Assembly (NCBI GenBank): GCA_016713085.1
Contig: JADJPV010000006.1
Span: 124,001 to 188,000 of the forward strand
Source of the DNA: Chitinophagaceae bacterium
Lineage (GTDB): Bacteria; Bacteroidota; Bacteroidia; Chitinophagales; Chitinophagaceae
DNA: 64,000 nucleotides
Direction of reading: 5' to 3'
Below the pieces are notes generated by a model. The model saw nothing but the letters and a program-made list of their open reading frames with translations. It was not told the origin of the DNA and did not search any database. The stretch's first letter is position 1, and each line of letters begins with the position of its first letter. Shown piece by piece: positions 18,832-27,996 of this stretch. Position numbers and translations under genes: made by a program.

Positions 18832-19364
18832 TTATTCAACAATCTCTATTTTCCAATTAGTAGTAAAATCCTTCACCATTAATATATTTATATCCATATA
18901 TTTTTTAGTTCCTTTTACGACAAAATACAGATCTGCCTGACCTGCATCTCCTTCTGAAGAAGAAGACATTGCCATTGAACCTTGTTGCTGGAGAAATATA
19001 CTTTTTACCTGACCCACTTTTGAAATTGTCTTTTCATCCGCTTTTATAAATTCTACTGCTGCTTGATAAGCAGATGTGCGGGGAATAACAGTCAACAAGA
19101 TTATTTTAAGCAACATAACGAACAATGAAAATCCTATAAAGATTTTCTCCACCACAGCTTTTTTATTTGCTTGTTTTTTAAAGAGCATTAAATCCCTTAA
19201 TAATGCAACTATAAAAGCAAAAAACAGAAACCATCCGATTGATTTACTTTCCCAAAAAAATAAATGCTGGCAATCCTGCACAGATAGCCATAAATGAGTA
19301 AGCCTACGGTAATCCAGAATAAGGATTTAGTAACTACTGATATTTGATTGAGGTAATTTTTCAT
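18832..19364 (-). CDS. Coa1/Tim21-like membrane protein, one frameshift
   Basis: The frame starting at the ATG at 19362-19364 (MKNYLNQISVV) encodes a membrane helix and runs into a seven-A run on the + strand (19254-19260). The next frame continues SIGWFLFFAFIVALLRD and two more hydrophobic segments to 18832. Adding one base at the run gives a protein of about 177 residues. The C-terminal half (DAGQADLYFVVKGTK, then WKIEIVE) resembles the Coa1 family of cytochrome oxidase assembly factors. A shorter version starting at GTG 19281 would avoid the shift but lose the first helix. Confidence 0.65.
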
Positions 19365-19422
19365 GCAAAAAATATTTATTAATCAGAGTAGAATACCCTG
19401 CATACGGGTCTTCCACTTTGAT

Positions 19423-21801
19423 TTAATTCCTCACCGGCTTACCACCCTTCAACACACTCTGTATTCTTTCAAGTGATTTCTTTTCTCCGCAAAGTGATAA
19501 GAATGCTTCACGTTCCAGATCAAGTAAATATTGTTCAGTTACAAAAGTTGGCTCACTTAAATCACCACCGCACATTACATAGGCCAGTTTGGTTGCAACC
19601 ACACTGTCATGTTCAGTTGCATAACCTGCTGTTTTCATTCCGTTGATACCGGCAAGCAAAGCGCCCAGTGCAGAACGGCCCAATACTTTTACATCGCTTC
19701 GTTGTGTTGGTGCTACATATCCACTCTCGTAAATTTCAATCACTGATTTTTTTGCTTCTGCAATTCTGCGGCCCTGGTTCATCACCACTTCATCCAATCC
19801 TTTCCTGAATACACCCATTTCAAAACCTTCCCTTGCTGATGTTGCAACCTTTGCAGTTGCAATGGAAAGGAATCGGTTTTTTAACGTGATAGTCTCCGGT
19901 TCATCTTCATGCATTTCATCGGAGGCGCGCAATACAAATTCTTTGGTGCCCCCGCCACCGGGAATTAAACCAACACCTAATTCAACCAAACCAATATATG
20001 TTTCTGCCGCTGCACAAACTTTATCGCTATGCAAACTCAATTCACATGCACCACCTAAGGTTAATCCATGTGGCGCAACAACAACAGGGATTGATGAATA
20101 ACGTGCACGCATCATGGTATTCTGGAACATTCGGATGGCCATATCGAGTTCATCATATTCCTGTTCAATGGCCAGCATAAAGATCATACCCACATTCGCT
20201 CCTGCACTGAACTGTGCTGCATCATTTGCAATCACCAATCCTTTATACTTGTCTTCTGCTAATGAAATTGATTTCTGAATTCCTTCCAGTACTTCACCAC
20301 CAATGCTGCCCATCTTCGTATACCATTCCAATCCCAATACGTCATCACCTAAATGATAGGTACGGCAGGCTGCATTTTTCCAAACCGTCTGGTTCTCGAA
20401 ATTCTTCATCACAATAAATGCATCACCACCGGGAATTACTTTGTACGATTTACTTGCAGGATCGTAACAAACCCGTTTATTGTTTTCAACTTTATAAAAA
20501 CTGGTAAAGCCGCCTGCAATCATTTCATCAATCCATGGAGCTAATTTGTATCCGGCAGCTTTCATCGCTTCGGTTGTCTTTACAACACCCAACACATCCC
20601 AGCTTTCAAATGCACCAATTTCCCAGCCAAAGCCGGCCATCATTGCATCATCTACACGATATACTTCATCGCTGATTTCAGGAATACGATGAGAAATATA
20701 AGAAAACAAACTGTAATGAAACTGTTTGTAAAACTCTCCTGCTTTATCACTGCCGCTGCACAACATCTTCAATCTTGTTTTCAGATCGTCAATAGGTTTC
20801 GCTGCTTCTACAGTTCCAAATTTTGGTTTTACTCTTGCACCATACTCCATCGTCTGGAGATTAAGTGTAAGAATTTCTTTTTCACCACCTGCTCCTTTAC
20901 TTTTCTTAAAGAAACCCTGACCGGTTTTATCGCCCAGCCAGTTGTTCTCAATCATTTTATTTAACCAGGATGGAATCGCAAATATTTCTTTCGCTTCATC
21001 ATTAGGACAATTCTCAGCAACACCTTTAGCTACTTTCACCAATGTATCTAAACCGACTACATCACCCGTACGGAAAGTTGCTGATTTTGGACGACCAATG
21101 ATCGGACCGGTCAATGCATCAATTTCATCAACAGTCAACTTCATCTTATCCATTGCATTCATAATAGCCATCATCCCAAACACACCAACACGGTTGGCAA
21201 TAAATGCAGGTGTGTCTTTACATAACACCGTTGTTTTGCCAAGATAGAGATCACCATAGTTCATTAAAAAATCAACTATATCCGGATCAGTATATTTTGT
21301 TGGAATAATTTCAAGCAACCGCAGATACCGTGGCGGATTAAAAAAGTGTGTACCGCAGAAATGCTTTTTAAAATCATCGCTTCTTCCTTCTGCCATCATG
21401 CTGATGGGAATACCGGAAGTATTGGATGTAATGAGTGTTCCGGGCTTACGCAATTTTTCTACCTGTTCAAAAATGAGTTGCTTGATATCTAAACGTTCCA
21501 CCACTACTTCTATCACCCAATCGCAGGAAGCAATGTCTTTCATATTATCGGTGAAGTTGCCAGTTGTAATTTTTTTCACCACATCTTTCGTGTACACAGG
21601 CGAAGGATTGCTTTTAATGGCGGCAGTTAATGCATCGTTCACCAATTTATTACGTTCAGCAGGTTTGGTACTTTCTTCTGATCCTTTTGGAACCATATCC
21701 AGCAGCAACGTCTGCAAACCGATTCCTCCAAAATGACAGGCAATGCGTGAACCCATTACACCGCTTCCCAGAACGGCCACTTTTTTGATTGTACGTTTCA
21801 T
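19423..21801 (-). CDS. fadN: FadN-like 3-hydroxyacyl-CoA dehydrogenase / enoyl-CoA hydratase
   Basis: This 792-residue bifunctional enzyme performs two steps of fatty-acid beta-oxidation: hydration of enoyl-CoA and NAD-dependent oxidation of the 3-hydroxyacyl-CoA. The order is dehydrogenase first (Rossmann motif VLGSGVMGSRIA at residues 9-20, then GTHFFNPPRYLRLLEI and the C-terminal dehydrogenase domain), hydratase second (GLTLGGACELSLH, and GVGLIPGGGGTKEF). This order and the length match FadN rather than FadB. A perfect 8-base-arm inverted repeat lies 17 bases upstream of the start and probably binds a regulator. The thiolase and acyl-CoA dehydrogenase that usually accompany it are not in the window. 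Confidence 0.92.
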   Translation of the reverse strand: MKRTIKKVAVLGSGVMGSRIACHFGGIGLQTLLLDMVPKGSEESTKPAERNKLVNDALTAAIKSNPSPVYTKDVVKKITTGNFTDNMKDIASCDWVIEVVVERLDIKQLIFEQVEKLRKPGTLITSNTSGIPISMMAEGRSDDFKKHFCGTHFFNPPRYLRLLEIIPTKYTDPDIVDFLMNYGDLYLGKTTVLCKDTPAFIANRVGVFGMMAIMNAMDKMKLTVDEIDALTGPIIGRPKSATFRTGDVVGLDTLVKVAKGVAENCPNDEAKEIFAIPSWLNKMIENNWLGDKTGQGFFKKSKGAGGEKEILTLNLQTMEYGARVKPKFGTVEAAKPIDDLKTRLKMLCSGSDKAGEFYKQFHYSLFSYISHRIPEISDEVYRVDDAMMAGFGWEIGAFESWDVLGVVKTTEAMKAAGYKLAPWIDEMIAGGFTSFYKVENNKRVCYDPASKSYKVIPGGDAFIVMKNFENQTVWKNAACRTYHLGDDVLGLEWYTKMGSIGGEVLEGIQKSISLAEDKYKGLVIANDAAQFSAGANVGMIFMLAIEQEYDELDMAIRMFQNTMMRARYSSIPVVVAPHGLTLGGACELSLHSDKVCAAAETYIGLVELGVGLIPGGGGTKEFVLRASDEMHEDEPETITLKNRFLSIATAKVATSAREGFEMGVFRKGLDEVVMNQGRRIAEAKKSVIEIYESGYVAPTQRSDVKVLGRSALGALLAGINGMKTAGYATEHDSVVATKLAYVMCGGDLSEPTFVTEQYLLDLEREAFLSLCGEKKSLERIQSVLKGGKPVRN

Positions 21802-21818
21802 AATAACAAGCGTTTTAA

Positions 21819-21842
21819 AAATAGTTAGCTATGCAACTATTT
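21819..21842 (-). promoter_or_regulatory. Probable operator of the FadN-like gene (inverted repeat)
   Basis: The arms AAATAGTT (21819-21826) and AACTATTT (21835-21842) are perfect complements around an 8-base spacer. The site lies 17 bases before the fadN-like ATG. The size and symmetry fit a dimeric MarR- or TetR-type repressor site. No such regulator gene is in the window. Confidence 0.55.
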
Positions 21843-21923
21843 AAATCGAAGATAGCATTATTTGAGATTTGACAAAAACTCCCGGCAGAAATTAACAGCA
21901 AAATTTATTGCGAACAGGAAGGA

Positions 21924-22742
21924 TCAACTCACTTTACCCAATACCATCATCTGGCCTTCAGGAGTTGGATTGCCACCTTCCTTTTCAAGTGTAATGGCAA
22001 AAGCCTGTGCGCCTTTACATTCTTTCATTTTCTGAATGAATGCTGCATCAGTTTGACTGATCATTCCTGCATCAACAGGTTTTCCATCCAAAATAAACCA
22101 AAGCTGGTACTGTTTACCTGCAGGAGTTGCAGGCAGTAATGATGGATCAATAAATAATTCTCCGGTTGTTTTATTCCAGAATACTTCAGCCTGTTGTTTT
22201 ACACCTTCTTTTACAGTAGCAAGCGCAACAGTTGTAACAGATGCATCGGTTTTTAAACGTCGGTATGTTTCGTAAGAAGAAAGTTTTTTATTCAATACAA
22301 TCATCTGTTCTTCATAACCGGCTGTATTCTTCTGCAGATTGACAACATCGGTTTTCAGTTGATTGTTATTGCTGAACAGGTAAATGGATAATGCACCTAA
22401 CAGAATCAACAGTCCCCATGAAGCAGCTATTGCTACTTTGCCGAATGATGATTTTGATTCTGCAGCAGGCTTCATTGACACAACCTTTGCAGAAGTTTCG
22501 TTAACAGTTGTTTGATTTTTTGAAGGAAGCGAAGACATCATTCTTTCTTTCACAGAAGATGATGGAGTTACAGCCATTTGCATTGCACCAGCCTCAAATG
22601 TTGCAGCTATTGCATCCAGCTCCTGCTGAATTTCCGGAAACAATTGAGCAAGCACTTCCACTTTGCCTGCCTCTTCGGGAGGAAGCATACCCATCACATA
22701 AAGTTCAAGGTCGCCGGATTGTATGATACAACTAAGATCCAC
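21924..22742 (-). CDS. Anti-sigma factor, RskA-type
   Basis: The 272-residue protein starts with GTG at 22740-22742, one base after the stop of the sigma gene. The N-terminal 90 residues form the cytosolic sigma-binding part (YVMGMLPPEEAGKVE), a single membrane helix follows at about 98-122, then a coiled segment and a C-terminal RskA domain (YQLWFILDGKPVDAGMIS). The membrane anchor holds the partner sigma factor inactive until a signal releases it. The C-terminal domain is on the outside of the membrane. The signal is unknown. Confidence 0.92.
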   Translation of the reverse strand: MDLSCIIQSGDLELYVMGMLPPEEAGKVEVLAQLFPEIQQELDAIAATFEAGAMQMAVTPSSSVKERMMSSLPSKNQTTVNETSAKVVSMKPAAESKSSFGKVAIAASWGLLILLGALSIYLFSNNNQLKTDVVNLQKNTAGYEEQMIVLNKKLSSYETYRRLKTDASVTTVALATVKEGVKQQAEVFWNKTTGELFIDPSLLPATPAGKQYQLWFILDGKPVDAGMISQTDAAFIQKMKECKGAQAFAITLEKEGGNPTPEGQMMVLGKVS

Positions 22743-22743
22743 G

Positions 22744-23295
22744 TCAGGTTACATTCAGTTTTTTTCTTAATAAAATCAGGCTGTTCCTGATTTTTGTTTT
22801 TACAGTTCCCAAAGGCATATTTAACTCTTTGCTGATTTCCTCCTGCGTATACCCCATGAAATAGGCCAACCTCATCAGTTGTCTGTTTTCTTCGGGCAGG
22901 TGTAATAACCAGTTCTTTACATCCATTGTATCGGCACTGGCACCGGCAGCGGGAATTGACTCGTTCAGATATACGGAATCTTCGACAGAAGAGTTTTTTG
23001 ATTGCTGTTTAAATCCTTTCGACCTCGTTTTATCAATTGACTGGTTACGGGCAATATTGATCATCCATGTAAACAGTCTTCCTTTTGCCGAATCGAAACT
23101 ACCAATATTGTTCCAGATCTTAATCATGGTTTCCTGCAATACATCTTCTGCTGTAGCCTGGTCGGTAATCACTTTCATGATGATACCCAGTAATGCAGCC
23201 GAGAATCTATCGTACAGTTCAGACATCGCCTGCTGATCGCCGCTATTTAAACGGGACACCAATTCAGTTTCATTATATGTTGCAGCTGTGTACAA
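22744..23295 (-). CDS. RNA polymerase sigma factor, ECF family (SigK-like)
   Basis: The protein has sigma region 2 (DVLQETMIKIWNNIGSFD, then FTWMINIARNQSID) and region 4 (GYTQEEISKELNMPLGTVKT). It is co-encoded with the RskA-type anti-sigma gene one base downstream. No ATG fits. I use the TTG at 23293-23295, giving 183 residues; the frame is open to a further TTG at 23350, but that stretch contains a TATATTTG promoter element. The pair should control an envelope-related response. Confidence 0.9.
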   Translation of the reverse strand: MYTAATYNETELVSRLNSGDQQAMSELYDRFSAALLGIIMKVITDQATAEDVLQETMIKIWNNIGSFDSAKGRLFTWMINIARNQSIDKTRSKGFKQQSKNSSVEDSVYLNESIPAAGASADTMDVKNWLLHLPEENRQLMRLAYFMGYTQEEISKELNMPLGTVKTKIRNSLILLRKKLNVT

Positions 23296-23311
23296 GTAGT
23301 AGCTTAATGAA

Positions 23312-23319
23312 CAAATATA
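23312..23319 (-). promoter_or_regulatory. Putative -7 element (TATATTTG) of the sigma/anti-sigma pair
   Basis: It matches TAnnTTTG and lies 16 bases upstream of the chosen TTG start. It argues against the longer open frame as the true protein. A -33 element at normal spacing is not seen. Confidence 0.4.
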
Positions 23320-23462
23320 GACAAAGAGTTGAGAAAAAATAAGCTTAAACAAAAAGCGGTTAACAGCAGTTTAACACCTATACAGTTGTGGTTCATTAAA
23401 CCTCAATCTGATGAAAAGGTCATAGCTGTAAATAAATTATTTATACCCTAAAATTAAAAGTT

Positions 23463-23579
23463 ATGAAAACGAAACTGGTTAAAAAATCGCTCAACATTAT
23501 TTATGTACTGGCAGCTGCATCTTTATTTCATGCAACTATCTGGGTCATCAATTACATTGTGTACAACCATCAATTTTAA
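23463..23579 (+). CDS. Small single-helix membrane protein, 38 residues
   Basis: An ATG at 23463 opens a 38-residue frame: a basic start (MKTKLVKKSLNIIYV), one hydrophobic segment with several alanines, then WVINYIVYNHQF and stop. This is a normal layout for a small inner-membrane protein. It is alone on the + strand between leftward genes. I know no family for it, and its status as a real gene rests on composition and the free space around it. Confidence 0.5.
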   Translation: MKTKLVKKSLNIIYVLAAASLFHATIWVINYIVYNHQF

Positions 23580-23603
23580 GCAGATGAAAATCCGATTATC
23601 CAA

Positions 23604-25746
23604 TCAATTCACCGGGGCCCCGGGATTGACAGCATCGTTCGGATTAACAAAATGAAGTTTTCCTGTATTATCTTCTGCCATTAAGATCATACCATTGCTT
23701 TCAATACCACGCATTTTTCGTGGAGCTAAATTGGCAACAACCACAACCTGTTTTCCAATAATATCTTCGGGCTTAAAATGTAAAGCGATGCCGCTTACAA
23801 TAGTTCTTGTTTCAAAACCAAGATCAATTGAAAGCTTCAGCAGTTTATCTGCTTTCTCTACTTTTTCAGCAGTAAGTATCGTTCCTACTTTGAGATCAAT
23901 TTTTGCAAAATCATCAAATACAATTTCAGGTTTCAGGTTAACCGTTTCCTGTTGCTTGTCAGCAACTGCAGATTGTTCTTTTCCTGTAACTGGTAGCTGG
24001 GAACCAGTGCCCTCTTGCAGTCCTGCTTTTAGTTTCTCCACTTGTAATTTAATTTCATCGTCCTCAATTTTTCTGAACAGCAATTCAGGTGCACGCATTG
24101 CATAACCAACACTCAGTAATTTCAATTTACCTGCGTTTTCCCAATCAAGTATTTTCTCAACCACCTTCATCATACCAATCATCTTCTTAGCAGTGTTAGG
24201 CAAAAATGGATTGATGAGGATCGCAAGATTGGCAGATAACTGCAAACACAAATGCATGGTATTATCAATGCTCTTTTGCGCTTCGGGATTTTCAGCCAAC
24301 TGTTTTGCAACAATCCACGGCTCTTTCTTCTGCATGTATTGATTCCCCTTGCGGCTGAGATCAATCACTTCATACAATGCCTCACGGAATTTATATTCTT
24401 CCAGTAAACTTTCAACTTTTTGTTTGGAACTTTCAATATCGTTGATCACTTTCCTGTCGTCGTCATCCAGTATATCAATATGCAGTTTGGGAACTTTGCC
24501 TCCGCATAATTTGTGCATCAGCACCCATGTACGGTTAATGAAGTTGCCGAAGATGCTTACCAGTTCACTGTTCACTGCATCCTGGAACCCTTTCCATGTA
24601 AACTCACTGTCTTTTTGTTTCAGGTGCTATCTGTGTTAAATAATAACGAAGCATATCCACGCACTGTCCGCCACCATTTTCTTTCTTCACAAAATCAGTG
24701 ATAAAATCTCTCATCTCTAATTTCCAGTTGCGGCTGGTGCTCATCTTATCACCCTCGAGATTTAAAAATTCATTGGCCGGAACATTCGTTGGTAAAATAT
24801 TTCCATGCAGTTTTAACATGATCGGAAAGATGATGCAATGAAAAACAATATTATCCTTACCAATAAAATGAACAAGCTTTGTATCCTTATCGTACCAGTA
24901 AGGTTCCCAATCTTTTTTATTATCAATCGCCCATTGTTTGGTTGCACTTACATAGCCAATCGGAGCATCAAACCAAACATAAAGCACTTTACCATCTGCA
25001 CCTTTCACCGGAACTTTAATCCCCCACTCCAGATCTCTTGTTACAGCTCTTGACTGCAAGCCACCTTCAATCCAGCTTTTACATTGACCAACAACTGTTG
25101 CACGCCAATCATCTTTATGCTCTTTCATAATCCATTCACGCAAAAATTCTTCATGCTTGCCCAATGGCAAATACCAATGTGTTGTTTTTTTCTTGATGGG
25201 GGTTTTACCGCTGAGAGTACTAACAGGGTTGATCAGCTCATCGGGGCTTAATGTACGTCCGCAATTTTCACACTGATCTCCAAATGCTCTGTCGCTGCCG
25301 CAATTCGGACAGGTTCCTTTTATATAACGGTCGGCCAGGAACGAATTGGCTTCTTCATCAAAATACTGTTCGGTTTCTTTTGTTTCCAGTTCACCCCTGT
25401 CGTTCAGGTACGTAAAAAATTCCTGCGCTGTTTCATGATGCAATTGAGAACTGGTTCGGTGATAAATATCAAAGCTGATATTGAGGTCATCAAAATCTTC
25501 CTTCATTGCCTGGTGATACTTATCAATAATCGCCTGTGCTGTTGTTCCTTCCTTTGTTGCCTGTATAGGAATGGCCGTCCCATGCTCATCACTGCCACAT
25601 ACAAACACCACATCTCTTTTCTGTAAACGGAGGTAACGCACATAAATATCAGCCGGAATATATGCACCTGCCAAATGCCCCACATGTTTCAAACCATTGG
25701 CATAAGGAAGAGCAGATGTAATCAGGTATCTTTTTGGTAAACTCAT
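23604..25746 (-). CDS. metG: Methionyl-tRNA synthetase, one frameshift
   Basis: MetG charges tRNA-Met, including the initiator. The N-terminal frame (24604-25746) has the class I motif as HVGH after LPYANGLK, four zinc cysteines (CPNCGSDRAFGDQCENCG) and KMSTS. The C-terminal frame (23604-24575) has the anticodon-binding domain and a Trbp111/EMAP-like tRNA-binding domain (IDLKVGTILTAEKVEKADK). The frames join at a T5 run on the + strand (24612-24616). Removing one base gives IAPETKDSEFTWKG and a 713-residue enzyme. Since MetG is normally essential and no second copy is in view, a sequence error is the simplest reading. The start is the ATG at 25744-25746 (MSLPKRYLITS). Confidence 0.93.
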
Positions 25747-25780
25747 TTTGTTATCGTCTTTAGTAGTTCTGTTCATCGCC

Positions 25781-25793
25781 TGTTGCGTCGCAC
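25781..25793 (+). repeat. Copy 2 of the dispersed motif TGTTGCGTCGCAC
   Basis: An exact copy of the 13-base core, followed by TCTTGTGCG. The copy at 61627-61639 is followed by the similar ACTTGTAC. It lies upstream of metG. Confidence 0.55.
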
Positions 25794-25878
25794 TCTTGTG
25801 CGTTCTTTAATTCTATTGTACAGCTCCGGGCGAATGAGTGTGCAAAAGTACCATAAACAGCTCCATTACCCAAACCCG

Positions 25879-25910
25879 CAAAAAAATGCCAGCCTTTGAT
25901 TGGCTGGCAT
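25879..25910 (-). terminator. Terminator of the esterase gene
   Basis: Nine-base arms (25886-25894 and 25902-25910) pair perfectly around a 7-base loop. On the minus strand a seven-base T run follows. It lies 24 bases after the stop at 25934. Confidence 0.88.
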
Positions 25911-25933
25911 CCTTTATTCAGACAAATTTGGCT

Positions 25934-27555
25934 TTATTTTTTTCGTTTCTGTGAAAACATCCAGCTCAAGTAAGTCGGTTCTGCAAAAGCATTATCCCAA
26001 CTGTTATGGTTTACGCCGGGATATTCAGAATAAGCAACTTTTACTTTTAATGTTTTCAACTTCTCTACCATTATTCTGGAAAGGTTCACATCAACTACGG
26101 CATCAACAGCACCATGAAACACCCAGAAGGTTGTATTCTTCACCCTTTGATCATATAGATCGGTATTGCCTCCGCCACAAATGGGCAATGCAGCAGCATA
26201 CAATTCAGGATACCTGTAAACCGATTCAAACGTTCCCATACCACCCATGGAAAGCCCAGTTATATAAATGCGCTTCGAATCAACCGCTTCTTCTTTTGCC
26301 AGTTTTTTCACCAGCTCATTAGCGGCAACCAATGGCCATTTAGGTTCTCCGGCATAATCAAATTCAAACTTCACCGGTTGCTTGGTTCTGTCAGCCTTTG
26401 TTGATGCCCAGGAAGATTCAAGTGGACATTGCGGAATCACTACAATGGCAGGGAAATTTTTTCTGTTTTCTGCATTAATAAAAAGTTTTGCTCCATGTGT
26501 TAACTGCAGTTCATTATCCCTTCCTCTGTCACCAGAACCATGTAAGAAAAGAATGACTGGGTATTTTTTGTGCGGTCATAATTTTCAGGATAAAGAATCC
26601 GGTAAGGCAATACTTTCCCTTCGCCCAAAACAAATTCCTTCTTTTCATACACATTCAGCGCAGGATCATACTTGCTTTTTGCAAGAAGGCCTTTTGTATT
26701 TAACCATTCGCCAAAAAGTTCAATCCATTTATCTGAAGGTAAATTCTGTACACGCATTCCAAAGCCATGTCCTCCTTTTGAATACATATGCAGTTCAGCT
26801 TCATGTTTGGTTGTAAGCCATTGATTGTATAAATCAACGCTGTGAGGAGCAAGCCCCAACGCATCATCACTTGCAGCAAGTATAAATGCAGGCGGCGCAT
26901 CAGCCGCAACTGTTCCCCACATTTCTCTTGGAAAGAATGCATAAACCGGAGCAATAAAGTTTGGCTTATTTTCACTGTTATATTTAAAAGCAGTTGATGC
27001 AGTTACTGTACCCCCTGCTGAAAAACCCATGATACCGATCCGGTTTGGATCAAGCTTCATTTCATCAGCATGTTTACGTACATAAGCAATTGCTGCACGT
27101 CCATCTGCAACAGCTAATGGAATTACTGCCGCATTTTCTTCATCAAACAATTTTGTTCCCCAGATAGCACTCATTTCTGCAACAGGATCGGTTGTTTTGC
27201 TGTGAGCTACTCTGTACTTCAATACAAAACAGGTAACCCCTTTTTTCACTAACCATTTCGCTACATCAAAGCCTTCGCTGTTAATAGATAATGCATGAAA
27301 CCCTCCTCCCGGACAAATAATAACTGAAGTGCCATTTGCCTTACCTTCTTCAGGTTTGAATACTGTTAGCGTTGGATGGCTGACATTATAAACTGCCTTT
27401 GTCCGCCAGGCATTGTTGTCATTCTCTGCTTCGTTCCATGTCCAGCTTTCAGAACCGGGAGCTGCACCCTGATATAATTGAATGACTGTTTGCTGAGCAG
27501 TTGCAATTGTATTCACTATGAAAGTGAAAGTAATAAGGTAGAAAATCCTTTTCAT
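25934..27555 (-). CDS. Secreted two-domain alpha/beta hydrolase (esterase), one frameshift
   Basis: The N-terminal frame (26500-27555) has a signal peptide and an alpha/beta hydrolase domain with the oxyanion text ICPGGGFHAL, nucleophile elbow GFSAGG and late GGHGFG. The C-terminal frame (25934 up to about 26560) is a second hydrolase: LFLHGSGDRG, elbow GLSMGGMG and active-site histidine in GVNHNSW. They join at a T6 run on the + strand (26564-26569). Adding one base gives DRTKKYPVILFLHG and a protein of about 540 residues. Domain pairs of this kind occur in secreted carbohydrate esterases of Bacteroidota; a role in deacetylating plant polymers is an inference. If the shift is real, only the first domain is made. 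Confidence 0.82.
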
Positions 27556-27996
27556 CTTATAAGTTTTATTTTATTTACAAAGTATCGACGTAAGAAGTAA
27601 TTTAAGACAGAAGACATCAGTCTTGGTGTGATTACTGTTTTTCAATACCGAATATAATAAACCCTCAGCATTTGCCAAGGGTTCGATTAAACTAATACCA
27701 AAAACTAACACTATTTTTTCAACTCATGATCTCAACTTTTGGAACAAGTACTTTAAAACATTTTTCGATTACCAGTTCTTTGGTAAGATCAGATGTTGCC
27801 GATTTTTTCCCATGAGAAAATGATCTTTGGCCACAGTCCATTGTTCCCATACAGAAAGGAAAGCCCTGTTGCTTTCGGGAGAAAGAAGATAAATAAGACT
27901 GATAGCTTTTTGAAATGACTGCACGTACAGAAATTGAAAAAGAAAGGTAAAGATTTCAATTCGAGTTTACATGAAGTTATGATCAACTGATCTTAC
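27556..27996. other. Intergenic region with a weak small frame and a hairpin
   Basis: No clear gene is seen. On the minus strand 27719-27850 encodes 43 residues (MGTMDCGQRSFSHGKKSATS, then hydrophobic VLVPKVEIMS), and a hairpin with 6-base arms (27660-27665 and 27678-27683) follows it. The stretch may be a remnant or a small gene; I cannot decide. The leftward esterase promoter should be near 27560-27640. Confidence 0.3.

Noticed and set aside
23293..23352. A longer N-terminus for the ECF sigma factor starting at 23352
   Set aside because: The extension contains a TAnnTTTG promoter element and hydrophobic text foreign to sigma factors.
27789..27986. A 65-codon minus-strand frame with hydrophobic text
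   Set aside because: It starts without a clear initiation site, overlaps another weak frame on the same strand and has no recognisable pattern.
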